Below, piece after piece: positions 1 through 6,839 of a stretch of 25,177 bases of DNA. Every line of letters begins with the position of its first letter. Positions within the stretch are counted from its first letter, which is position 1. The position numbers and the translations under genes were made by a program. Source of the stretch: Lachnospiraceae bacterium UBA7054 (GTDB lineage Bacteria > Bacillota > Clostridia > Lachnospirales > Lachnospiraceae); NCBI GenBank assembly GCA_002492725.1, contig DLAF01000029.1:1-25177 (forward strand), written 5' to 3'. The notes under the pieces were generated by a model, which saw nothing but the letters and a program-made list of their open reading frames with translations, had not been told where the DNA came from and searched no databases.

Positions 1-117
1 GTAGAGATTATCTGGAAAACTGACGACATTTTCTTTTCAGAAGAAATGCCGGAGAAACGGAAAGTAATCAATCCGGCAGAAATGCCACTGATGAATGAAA
101 CACCAGCAGGGGCATAG
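1..117 (+). CDS. C-terminal tail of an unrecognised protein (partial)
   Basis: An open frame runs in from the left edge and ends at TAG 115-117. It gives 38 residues (starting VEIIWKTDD and ending NETPAGA). The 5' part lies outside the window. I do not recognise the family. It sits 23 bp before an integrase remnant and is not part of the housekeeping gene order that follows, so it probably belongs to the same integrated element. This is inference from position only. It could equally be a chance open frame, because only 38 codons are visible. Confidence 0.4.
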   Translation, partial: VEIIWKTDDIFFSEEMPEKRKVINPAEMPLMNETPAGA

Positions 118-140
118 CAGGACAGGAAAGTAACAGGCAG

Positions 141-803
141 TTGGAAAGCATCACGAAAGGTCAGGCTTTTGGTGATGCTTTTCCTTTGCACAAAAAGAAT
201 ATTTTTTTTAGTTTTTACTTGACAAAAGCAGAAATGGCGGCTCTGACGTGGGATGATGTGAATTTCAAAGAAAATACCATAACCATCAATAAAACAGTAA
301 ATCGGTATAGAAAAGCGGATTACGGCTTTACTATGGCGGTGGCTTCTCCCAAAAGTAAGACATCAGTTCGAAATATTCCGATGAATAGTGTTGTTAAAAG
401 CACATTACTCAAATTAAAAATGCAAAATTATCTTTCACAGGCAAAACTGCCATATGTCGATGATTCGGGGCATACGAGGGGAGAAGTTAGCGGATTCTTG
501 TTTACAAATACAATCGGCAATGCATGGAGTGAACCTTGCTTTTTGAAACTGATTAACAGAATTGTAGAAAAATATAATATGGAAGCAAAAGAAAAAGGTG
601 CAGAACAGATTAAGGAATTTTGTCCTCACATGGCACGTCATACATATACCAGCCTTGCGTATTCAGCAGGGGCAGATGTTAAGATTGTGAGTCAGATACT
701 TGGCCATGCGTCTACATCCGTGACAATGGACGTATATACACATCTGACAGAAGATAAAAAACGGCAGCAGGAGGAAGTGGTGCAGACTATAAAAATTTCA
801 TAA
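141..803 (+). pseudogene. Tyrosine recombinase (integrase), C-terminal catalytic fragment
   Basis: This is a site-specific recombinase remnant of the phage/ICE integrase type, which cuts and rejoins DNA through a tyrosine. The open frame is 220 residues, whereas full-length relatives are usually 350-400. The N-terminal arm-binding and core-binding domains are missing. Visible catalytic-domain parts are the AALTWDDVNF segment, box II HMARHTYTSLA (His-x-x-Arg), the LGHAS histidine and the nucleophile in MDVYTHL. The segment that normally carries the first catalytic arginine (Gly-Leu-Arg-x-x-Glu) reads YLTKAEM, with threonine in the arginine position. The best available start is TTG at 141, and the first ~28 residues do not resemble an integrase. 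It is therefore most likely a recombination-truncated, inactive gene. An alternative is a 5' junction with foreign DNA at about base 220. Confidence 0.85.
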
Positions 804-807
804 ATCT

Positions 808-826
808 GTTGCAATTTATGTTGCAA
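808..826 (+). repeat. Direct repeat GTTGCAA next to the integrase stop
   Basis: Two copies of GTTGCAA lie at 808-814 and 820-826, 12 bp apart, immediately after the integrase stop codon. Short direct repeats in this position are often arm-type binding sites of the integrase near an attachment site. That function is inferred. No core att duplication can be found, because only one end of the element is in the window. Confidence 0.3.
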
Positions 827-917
827 ATTTGCTGTAATAACACGAAAATAGACAACAAAAGACGCAACTAACAAGGCGGTTAAAACATTGATTTTAGTAA
901 GATGACAGTACAAGACG

Positions 918-937
918 AACAAACACGAACGTTTGTT
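918..937. promoter_or_regulatory. Inverted repeat upstream of the ylxM-ffh promoter
   Basis: AACAAAC (918-924) and GTTTGTT (931-937) are perfect 7-bp complements with a 6-bp spacer. The centre is about 26 bp upstream of the -35 hexamer at 954. The site also contains CGAACGTTTGTTTG (926-939), which partly matches the Gram-positive SOS box form GAAC-N4-GTTC. It could be an operator of the integrated element or of the ylxM promoter. No regulator can be named with confidence. Confidence 0.3.
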
Positions 938-953
938 TGACAAGAAAAAATAC

Positions 954-982
954 TTGACACACCTTTTAGCATATAGTACAAT
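954..982 (+). promoter_or_regulatory. Sigma-A promoter for ylxM-ffh
   Basis: A -35 TTGACA (954-959) and -10 TACAAT (977-982) are separated by exactly 17 bp. Transcription would start near 989, which gives a leader of about 40 bases to the ylxM start. The promoter lies inside the upstream extension of the ylxM open frame, and this argues against any ylxM start earlier than about 1020. Confidence 0.75.
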
Positions 983-1031
983 GCAACAGTCGGCTATTCT
1001 GTGCGCAGGGTGTCCGACATGGATGGTCAAG

Positions 1032-1385
1032 ATGGAAAAAATCGTAGAACAGGGATTATTATATGACTTCTATGGGGAGCTTCTGACGAAGCACCAGCAG
1101 GAGATTTATGAGAGCGTAGTGTACGAGAATCTTTCCCTCGGAGAAATAGCGGAGAAAGAGGGCGTCAGCAGACAGGCGGTGCATGATATCGTGAAACGCT
1201 GTGACAAAACGCTTCTTGGCTATGAGGAGAAGCTGAAGCTGGTCGCCAGATTCGAAAGCATTCGGGAAAAGATTGAGGAGATCAACCGTTTCTCGGCGCA
1301 GTATGAGAATGGCGAGCTGAAAGATGCGGCGGCTTACGGTTCCCGGATCAGGGAGCTTTCGGCAAAGATTATGCAGGAGTTGTAG
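1032..1385 (+). CDS. ylxM: YlxM-type helix-turn-helix SRP-associated protein
   Basis: This small DNA-binding-like protein is almost always encoded directly before ffh in Firmicutes and is proposed to act with the SRP pathway. The 117-residue product begins MEKIVEQGLLYDFY and carries the family hallmark LSLGEIAEKEGVSRQAVHD at about residues 33-51, a sigma-70 region 4-like helix-turn-helix. A charged coiled C-terminal half follows (EEKLKLVARFESIREKIEE). ATG 1032 is preferred because family members start shortly before the LYDFY motif and a GGATGG lies 5 bp upstream. ATG 1023, three codons earlier, is nearly as good. It is 22 bp before ffh, in the same transcript from the promoter at 954-982. 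Confidence 0.9.
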   Translation: MEKIVEQGLLYDFYGELLTKHQQEIYESVVYENLSLGEIAEKEGVSRQAVHDIVKRCDKTLLGYEEKLKLVARFESIREKIEEINRFSAQYENGELKDAAAYGSRIRELSAKIMQEL

Positions 1386-1407
1386 CGGCACATAAAGGGT
1401 GTAGGGA

Positions 1408-2772
1408 ATGGCGTTTGAGAGTCTGACCGATAAACTGCAGAATGTGTTCAAGAACCTCAGAAGCAAAGGACGGCTCACCGAGGAGGATGTAAAGTCTGCC
1501 TTGAAGGAAGTCAAGATGGCGCTTTTAGAGGCTGACGTCAGCTTCAAGGTGGTCAAGCAGTTTGTAAAGTCCGTGGAAGAGCGGGCTGTGGGCACGGATG
1601 TGCTAAACGGCTTAAATCCCGGGCAGATGGTAGTTAAGATCGTGAACGAGGAAATGGTGGCGCTGATGGGTTCCGAGACCACGGAGATTGTCATGCAGCC
1701 GGGCAAATCCATCACGGTCATTATGATGTGCGGCCTCCAGGGTGCCGGTAAAACCACTACTACGGCAAAAATCGCCGGTAAGCTGAAACTGAAGGGAAAG
1801 AAATCGCTTTTGGTCGCCTGCGACGTGTATCGCCCCGCAGCGATCAAGCAGTTACAGATCAACGGAGAAAAGCAGCAGGTGGACGTATTCTCGATGGGGG
1901 AAAATCATAAGCCTGTGGACATCGCGAAGGCAGCTTTGGAGCATGCCGAAAAAAACGGTCATAATGTTGTGATTTTAGATACGGCAGGCCGCCTGCACAT
2001 TGACGAAGAGATGATGGCGGAACTTGCCGAGATTAAGGAGAATGTTACCGTGCACCAGACGCTTTTGGTGGTGGATGCCATGACGGGACAGGACGCTGTG
2101 AATGTAGCCAAAGACTTTGATGAGAAGGTGGGCATCGACGGCGTGATCCTCTCCAAGATGGACGGTGATTCCAGAGGCGGTGCGGCCCTTTCCGTAAAGG
2201 CGGTGACAGGGAAGCCGATTCTCTACATCGGTATGGGAGAAAAGCTTTCCGATCTCGAGCAGTTTTATCCTGACCGCATGGCGAATCGGATCCTGGGGAT
2301 GGGCGACGTACTCACCCTGATTGAGAAGGCGCAGCAGAATCTTGACATAGATGAAGAGAAAGAGCGCGATATGGCGGCCCGCATGAAGAAGGGAAAGTTC
2401 GATTTTGAAGACTATCTCGAGAGCATGAAGCAGATGCGGAACATGGGTGGCCTTTCCAGTATCCTCGGTATGATGGGGATGGGGAAACAGATGGGGGATA
2501 TCGAGTCTGCTGTGGACGAAAAGCAGATGGCCCGCATGGAGGCAATCGTCCTTAGTATGACGCCGCAGGAGAGGCGCGATCCGAAGTTATTAAATCCCAG
2601 CAGGAAAGGGCGCATCGCGGCGGGAGCCGGCGTAGATATTGCAGTGGTAAACCGCTTTATCAAGCAGTTTGAGCAGTCCCAGAAGATGATGAAGCAGCTT
2701 CCCGGCATGATGGGAGGCAAAAAGGGCCGTGGATTGTTTGGCGGCATGGGTGGTATGAAATTCCCTTTTTAG
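1408..2772 (+). CDS. ffh: Signal recognition particle GTPase Ffh
   Basis: Ffh is the protein subunit of the signal recognition particle. With 4.5S RNA it binds signal sequences on nascent chains and delivers ribosomes to FtsY at the membrane. The 454 residues show the N domain (1-~95), then the G domain with P-loop GLQGAGKTTTT starting at Gly109, DTAGRLHID, and SKMDGDSRGGAALS (GTPase motif and closing loop). The methionine-rich M domain from about 300 onward (GLSSILGMMGMGKQMG; KQLPGMMGGKKGRG) binds RNA and signal peptide. Length and motif order are normal. The start ATG is preceded by GTAGGGA. It is followed after 47 bp by rpsP. Confidence 0.98.
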   Translation: MAFESLTDKLQNVFKNLRSKGRLTEEDVKSALKEVKMALLEADVSFKVVKQFVKSVEERAVGTDVLNGLNPGQMVVKIVNEEMVALMGSETTEIVMQPGKSITVIMMCGLQGAGKTTTTAKIAGKLKLKGKKSLLVACDVYRPAAIKQLQINGEKQQVDVFSMGENHKPVDIAKAALEHAEKNGHNVVILDTAGRLHIDEEMMAELAEIKENVTVHQTLLVVDAMTGQDAVNVAKDFDEKVGIDGVILSKMDGDSRGGAALSVKAVTGKPILYIGMGEKLSDLEQFYPDRMANRILGMGDVLTLIEKAQQNLDIDEEKERDMAARMKKGKFDFEDYLESMKQMRNMGGLSSILGMMGMGKQMGDIESAVDEKQMARMEAIVLSMTPQERRDPKLLNPSRKGRIAAGAGVDIAVVNRFIKQFEQSQKMMKQLPGMMGGKKGRGLFGGMGGMKFPF

Positions 2773-2819
2773 GGTTTCAAAATAACAACTATTATTTATT
2801 TTACAGGAGGCAGAGAAAA

Positions 2820-3065
2820 ATGGCAGTTAAGATCAGATTGAGAAGAATGGGACAGAAAAAACATCCTTTTTACAGGATCGTTGTGGCGGATTCCAGATCC
2901 CCCAGAGACGGCAGATGTATTGCTGAGATCGGCACCTACGATCCCAACACGGATCCCAGCACCTACAAGGTAAATGAAGAAGAAGCGAAGAAATGGCTTG
3001 CCAATGGCGCGCAGCCCACAGAGATCGTGAGCAGGATCTTCAAGACGGTAGGGGTAACAAAATAG
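2820..3065 (+). CDS. rpsP: 30S ribosomal protein S16
   Basis: S16 is a primary binding protein of the 5' domain of 16S rRNA, needed for 30S assembly. The 81 residues begin MAVKIRLRRMGQKKHPFYRI and continue VVADSRSPRDGR and IGTYDPNTDP, all signature parts of bacterial S16. A strong ribosome binding site (CAGGAGG) lies 9 bp before ATG 2820. It is placed between ffh and khpA as in Bacillus subtilis. The length is typical of the family. Confidence 0.98.
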   Translation: MAVKIRLRRMGQKKHPFYRIVVADSRSPRDGRCIAEIGTYDPNTDPSTYKVNEEEAKKWLANGAQPTEIVSRIFKTVGVTK

Positions 3066-3116
3066 AGCAGGGAGTTTGTGGGACTGTTCCATTCAGGTCG
3101 CTTTTGGAGGTGGACT

Positions 3117-3344
3117 ATGAAAGAATTGGTTGAAGTGATCGCAAAAGCTCTTGTTGAGAACCCTGACGAAGTGGTGGTGACACAGAAGGAGGAAGGTAAG
3201 AACATTACCGTTGAACTCCATGTGGCGTCCTCCGATATGGGCAAGGTCATCGGCAAACAGGGGCGCATTGCCAAGGCAATCCGCTCTGTCGTCAAGGCTG
3301 CGTCATCGAAAGAGAATAAGAGAGTGGATGTAGAGATCATCTAA
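3117..3344 (+). CDS. khpA: KH-domain RNA-binding protein KhpA
   Basis: KhpA is a single-KH-domain RNA-binding protein. In other Gram-positives (YlqC/KhpA) it pairs with KhpB (Jag/EloR) and affects cell elongation and RNA metabolism. The 75 residues show ALVENPDEVVV, then the KH core GKVIGKQGRIAKAIRSVV, whose GKQG loop is the RNA-contacting GxxG motif. The chosen start, ATG 3117, has TTGGAGG 7 bp upstream and fits family length. An in-frame upstream GTG at 3078 would add 13 residues with no family support. It follows rpsP by 51 bp, and no ylqD gene is present before rimM. Confidence 0.95.
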   Translation: MKELVEVIAKALVENPDEVVVTQKEEGKNITVELHVASSDMGKVIGKQGRIAKAIRSVVKAASSKENKRVDVEII

Positions 3345-3350
3345 TGAAAC

Positions 3351-3376
3351 AGCCTCATAGAACATTCTGTGGGGCT
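3351..3376 (+). other. Stem-loop between khpA and rimM
   Basis: AGCCTCATAGA (3351-3361) can pair with TCTGTGGGGCT (3366-3376) in an 11-bp stem with two G-U pairs around a four-base loop. It lies just after the khpA stop in a 119-bp gap with no gene. The following bases (ATTATTATC) are A/T-rich but not a T run, so it is a weak terminator, attenuator or RNA-processing site. Its role is inferred. Confidence 0.5.
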
Positions 3377-3463
3377 ATTATTATCATGATATTTGAAGTT
3401 ATGAGGCAGGTCAGGCGCTTACAATGCGCGGGCCGACACATTAAATAGCAGGAGTTATCGATT

Positions 3464-3997
3464 GTGAAAACAGACGAGACAGTCAAAGGGCAGGCGGACG
3501 AGCTGCAGGTGGGTGTGATCACCCAGACGCACGGAATCCGCGGAGAGGTCAAGGTGTTTCCAACCACGGATGATGTGAAACGCTTTCAAAAGTTAAAACA
3601 GGTGACGCTCGATACCGGAAGGGAGCGTCTGTTGCTGGAAATCGAGGGCGTTAAATTTTTTAAGCAGTATGCAATTTTAAAGTTTAAAGGCCTTGATTCC
3701 ATCAATGATGTGGAGAAATATAAGCGGGGGAAGCTTTTTGTATCCCGCGATCAGGCGGTAAAACTGAAAAAGGACGAATATTTTGTGGCGGACATGATCG
3801 GTATGCAGGTGGTGACGGAGGATGGCGCAGTGTTTGGTGTCTTAAAGGAAGTATTGGCTACCGGTGCAAACGATGTCTATGTAGTGGAACGCGAGGGAGA
3901 GACAGACGTTCTTCTGCCAGCAATCAAAGAATGTATCAGAAAGATCGACATGGACAGACATGTGATGGAAGTGCACATCATGGATGGGCTTTTGTGA
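3464..3997 (+). CDS. rimM: 16S rRNA processing protein RimM
   Basis: RimM helps mature the 3' head domain of the 30S subunit and binds S19. The 177 residues contain the RimM N-domain signature LQVGVITQTHGIRGEVKV (about residues 15-32), then ILKFKGLDSINDVEKYKRG (about 69-87), which ends the N domain. A C-terminal PRC-barrel follows (YFVADMIGMQVV, then DVLLPAIKECIRKID). The start is GTG 3464, with CAGGAG 9 bp upstream. It stands directly before trmD, the usual partner in this operon. Length is normal. Confidence 0.97.
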   Translation: MKTDETVKGQADELQVGVITQTHGIRGEVKVFPTTDDVKRFQKLKQVTLDTGRERLLLEIEGVKFFKQYAILKFKGLDSINDVEKYKRGKLFVSRDQAVKLKKDEYFVADMIGMQVVTEDGAVFGVLKEVLATGANDVYVVEREGETDVLLPAIKECIRKIDMDRHVMEVHIMDGLL

Positions 3998-4065
3998 TAT
4001 TGTTGTCTGCGTGGATCGAAATCGCAGATCGGATCGCAGCGACACAGGTTTTGGAGGATATGTAA

Positions 4066-4809
4066 ATGCCAAACTTCCACATACTGACACTCTTTCCTGA
4101 AATGGTTATGCAGGGACTGCACACCAGTATTCTCGGAAGGGCGGTAAAAAGCGGAACGATTTCCATAGAGGCGGTTAATATCAGGGATTACACCACCAAT
4201 AAGCACGGCAGGGTGGACGACTATACGTACGGTGGCGGCGCGGGGATGCTGATGCAGGCGCAGCCTGTCTACGATGCGTATCGGTCCGTGGTCTCCCGAA
4301 TGGAACAAAAGGATGACAAGAATATAAAAACACGTGTTATATATACAACACCGCAAGGGAAGATCTTTTGTCAGGAGATGGCACAGGAACTGGCAGGGGA
4401 GGAGGAATTGATCTTTCTCTGCGGTCACTATGAAGGAATCGACGAGAGAGTGCTTCAGGAGATCGTCACGGATGAGATTTCCATCGGTGACTATGTGCTC
4501 ACGGGCGGTGAACTTCCCGCCATGGTGATGGTGGATGCGATTGCCCGTCTGGTGCCGGGGGTTCTTCACAACGAGGAATCGGCGGGAACAGAGTCCTTTG
4601 CGGACGGTTTATTGGAATATCCGCAGTATTCCAGACCGGAGATCTGGCATGACAGGCAGGTGCCGCAGATATTGCTATCCGGCGATCATGCAAAGGTGGA
4701 CGCCTGGCGGCTGGAACAGGCGCTGATCCGGACGAAGGAGAGAAGGCCGGATCTCTATGAGAAATACCGAAAGGCGCACCAGGCTGTGGAAGGAAAATTG
4801 ACAATTTAG
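4066..4809 (+). CDS. trmD: tRNA (guanine-37-N1)-methyltransferase TrmD
   Basis: TrmD uses S-adenosylmethionine to methylate G37 of tRNAs next to the anticodon and so prevents +1 frameshifting. The 247 residues carry the SPOUT trefoil-knot motifs: YGGGAGMLM, LCGHYEGIDERV, EISIGDYVLTGGELPAMV, and the C-terminal tRNA-binding part with YSRPEIW and PQILLSGDHAKVDAWR. The start ATG 4066 has TTGGAGG 8 bp upstream. It is 68 bp after rimM and upstream of rplS, matching the classical rpsP-rimM-trmD-rplS order. Confidence 0.98.
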   Translation: MPNFHILTLFPEMVMQGLHTSILGRAVKSGTISIEAVNIRDYTTNKHGRVDDYTYGGGAGMLMQAQPVYDAYRSVVSRMEQKDDKNIKTRVIYTTPQGKIFCQEMAQELAGEEELIFLCGHYEGIDERVLQEIVTDEISIGDYVLTGGELPAMVMVDAIARLVPGVLHNEESAGTESFADGLLEYPQYSRPEIWHDRQVPQILLSGDHAKVDAWRLEQALIRTKERRPDLYEKYRKAHQAVEGKLTI

Positions 4810-4821
4810 CCGATATAGGCA

Positions 4822-4930
4822 AACAAGGGCTTGCATTTGCGCTTGTTATATGGTAAGTTATTAATGTTGTGATGAAGGATGGTCCTCTGTTACAGACGTA
4901 TTAAGAACATCCCGAGCATTTCAGGAGGAA
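4822..4930 (+). promoter_or_regulatory. Candidate L19 (rplS) mRNA leader
   Basis: The 125-bp gap before rplS can fold into two hairpins. The first pairs AACAAGGGC (4822-4830) with GCGCTTGTT (4839-4847), with one mismatch. The second is closed by GGATG (4877-4881) and CATCC (4908-4912) and holds an inner TCTG/CAGA stem at 4886-4896. An rplS leader regulated by ribosomal protein is known in Firmicutes (Rfam L19_leader), and the position just upstream of the AGGAGG ribosome binding site fits. I cannot score it against the covariance model, so membership is an inference. Confidence 0.45.
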
Positions 4931-4934
4931 AATT

Positions 4935-5282
4935 ATGAATGATATCATCAGAGAAATCGAAGCAGCACAGTTAAAGGAAAATGTAAGCGACTTTAACGTG
5001 GGTGACACCGTCAAGGTGTACGGTAAGATCAAAGAGGGAAACCGTGAGAGAATCCAGGTGTTTGAAGGAACCGTCTTAAAGATTCAGGGCGGCGGCAACA
5101 GAACCACTTTTACGGTACGTAAAGTCTCAAACGGCGTAGGCGTCGAGAAGACCTGGCCCATGCACTCTCCTAATGTGGAGAAGGTTGAGGTCGTGAGAAA
5201 AGGTAAGGTGAGACGTGCGAAACTGAATTACCTGAGAGATCGCGTCGGTAAGAAGGCTAAGGTCAAAGAACTGGTGAAATAA
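4935..5282 (+). CDS. rplS: 50S ribosomal protein L19
   Basis: L19 sits at the 30S-50S interface of the large subunit. The 115 residues include NVGDTVKVYGKIKEGNRERI, FEGTVLKIQGGG, VRKVSNGVGVEKTWPMHSP and the basic C-terminus AKLNYLRDRVGKKAKVKE, all typical. Its start ATG 4935 has CAGGAGG 8 bp upstream. It is followed by a hairpin terminator, so it likely closes one transcription unit. Confidence 0.98.
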   Translation: MNDIIREIEAAQLKENVSDFNVGDTVKVYGKIKEGNRERIQVFEGTVLKIQGGGNRTTFTVRKVSNGVGVEKTWPMHSPNVEKVEVVRKGKVRRAKLNYLRDRVGKKAKVKELVK

Positions 5283-5299
5283 GCGAGATGGATGATGGA

Positions 5300-5334
5300 A
5301 CAGATACCTCAGAGTGATCAGGGGTATCTGTTTT
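5300..5334 (+). terminator. Rho-independent terminator after rplS
   Basis: ACAGATACC (5300-5308) pairs perfectly with GGTATCTGT (5323-5331). The right arm ends in TTTT (5331-5334). The 9-bp stem lies 17 bp after the rplS stop. The T run is short, so partial read-through into lepB is likely. Confidence 0.7.
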
Positions 5335-5366
5335 CGCGATAAGCGAAGGACAGCGGAGTGCATAAG

Positions 5367-5951
5367 ATGGCAAGAAGAAAGGGCTTAACCTTTTATCAGA
5401 AAAAGAAGAAGCTTGATCCGCGGCTCTTAAAAGATGTGGTGGAGCTGTTTGTGGGCGGCGCTGTCGCCGTTTTTTTAGCCTTTGTTCTTGTTTTTTCCGT
5501 GGGAATGCGTACCAGTGTGATCGGCGACTCCATGGAGCCTGTTTTGTACAACGGGCAGGAGATTTTGATGAACCGCATTCTCTACAGGATATCCATGCCG
5601 AAACGGGGGGACGTCATCGTCTTTATGCCAAACGGCAACCAGAACTCGCACCTTTATGTGAAACGCGTGGTGGGGCTGCCCGGGGAGACCGTGCAGATCC
5701 GAGACGGAAACGTATACATAGACGGTTTACTGCTCGCGGAAGACGATCGTTTTGATAAGATCGTCGATCCCGGTATTGCACAGAATGAATTGCTTTTGGA
5801 CTCCGACGAATTTTTTGTGCTCGGAGATAATCGCAACAGCAGTGAGGACAGCCGTTCCGGCAATATCGGTGCGGTGAAAAAGGATACGATCATTGGCAAG
5901 GCTTGGTTTCACTTGGCAATCGGGGAGGAAACCATGGGGCTGATCGAATAG
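5367..5951 (+). CDS. lepB: Type I signal peptidase (first copy)
   Basis: This membrane serine protease cuts signal peptides from exported proteins with a Ser-Lys dyad. From ATG 5367 it has 194 residues. A basic N-terminus (MARRKG, KKKK) is followed by one transmembrane segment at about 26-46, then the catalytic-Ser box IGDSMEP (Ser55), the Lys box YVKRVVGLPGE (Lys99) and the FVLGDNRNSSEDSR box. GTG 5358, three codons upstream, is an alternative start. ATG 5367 is favoured by GGAG ending 8 bp before it. It is 12 bp before rbgA and one of two signal peptidases that flank that gene. Confidence 0.95.
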   Translation: MARRKGLTFYQKKKKLDPRLLKDVVELFVGGAVAVFLAFVLVFSVGMRTSVIGDSMEPVLYNGQEILMNRILYRISMPKRGDVIVFMPNGNQNSHLYVKRVVGLPGETVQIRDGNVYIDGLLLAEDDRFDKIVDPGIAQNELLLDSDEFFVLGDNRNSSEDSRSGNIGAVKKDTIIGKAWFHLAIGEETMGLIE

Positions 5952-5963
5952 AGAGGGAATGTG

Positions 5964-6821
5964 ATGAACTACCAGTGGTATCCCGGGCACATGACGAAGG
6001 CAAAGCGCATGATGCAGGAAAATATCAGCCTGATCGACCTGGTGATTGAGCTTGTGGATGCCAGGATCCCGCTCTCCAGCAGAAATCCCGATATCGACGA
6101 ATTGGGTAAGAATAAATCCAGGCTGATTCTCTTAAATAAATCCGATCTGGCGGATCCTGAGGCGAACAAACTCTGGATGACGTATTTTCGGAATCTCGGA
6201 TTCCATGTTTTGGAAATCAATGCAAAGACCGGACAGGGCCTTCGGCAGATTCAGCCAAAAGTGCAGGAAGCATGCAGGGAGAAGATTGAGCGGGACAGAA
6301 AGCGGGGCATCAAAAACCGTCCCGTCCGCGCTATAGTAGTCGGTATCCCCAACGTGGGAAAATCGACTTTTATCAATTCTTTTGCGGGGAAAGCCTGCGC
6401 GAAAACAGGCAATAAGCCTGGTGTGACCAAGGGCAAACAGTGGATCAGACTGAATAAGGAGCTGGAGCTTCTCGACACACCGGGCATTCTTTGGCCAAAG
6501 TTTGAGAGTGAGGAAGTGGGAAAGCGCCTTGCCATGATCGGTTCCATGAATGATGAAATCCTGCAGATGACGGAGCTTGCAGTCGAACTTCTCGCCTACC
6601 TCCTTGTCCATTACAGGCAACCGCTTTTTGCGCGCTATCAGGTGGAAGAAGGTGCGGAGGAGATGACGCCGGTACAGATGCTCTCTTTAATCTGCGAGAA
6701 TCGAAAATGTTATAAGAAGGGGCAGGAGCCGGATCTTGAGAAGGCGGCCGCTCTTTTGGTGGATGATTTCAGAAGCGGCAGGATCGGCAGAATTACGCTG
6801 GAGACCTGCGGGGAGGCATAG
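5964..6821 (+). CDS. rbgA: Ribosome biogenesis GTPase RbgA (YlqF)
   Basis: RbgA is a late-stage 50S assembly GTPase needed for incorporation of L16, L27 and others. The 285 residues have the circularly permuted GTPase order of the YlqF family. G4 NKSD (58-61) comes first, then G5-like NAKTG, then the P-loop GIPNVGKST (from 127), PGVTKGKQW (G2) and DTPGILWP (G3), followed by a C-terminal RNA-binding helical domain. The N-terminal signature YQWYPGHMTKAKRMM is clear. ATG 5964 is chosen because GAGAGGGA lies 5 bp upstream. GTG 5961 is also in frame. It sits between two lepB genes. Confidence 0.97.
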   Translation: MNYQWYPGHMTKAKRMMQENISLIDLVIELVDARIPLSSRNPDIDELGKNKSRLILLNKSDLADPEANKLWMTYFRNLGFHVLEINAKTGQGLRQIQPKVQEACREKIERDRKRGIKNRPVRAIVVGIPNVGKSTFINSFAGKACAKTGNKPGVTKGKQWIRLNKELELLDTPGILWPKFESEEVGKRLAMIGSMNDEILQMTELAVELLAYLLVHYRQPLFARYQVEEGAEEMTPVQMLSLICENRKCYKKGQEPDLEKAAALLVDDFRSGRIGRITLETCGEA

Positions 6822-6839
6822 GGAGGAACGAAAAGCAGT

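Noticed and set aside
937..942. Second TTGACA as an alternative -35 for ylxM
   Set aside because: No plausible -10 hexamer lies 16-18 bp downstream, while the TTGACA at 954 has a good one.
1059..1862. 267-codon open frame on the - strand over ylxM and ffh
   Set aside because: It lies antisense to two well-conserved genes, has no ribosome binding site and shows no recognisable motif.
3877..4569. 230-codon - strand open frame over rimM and trmD
   Set aside because: It is opposite conserved trmD motifs, has no ribosome binding site and matches no family.
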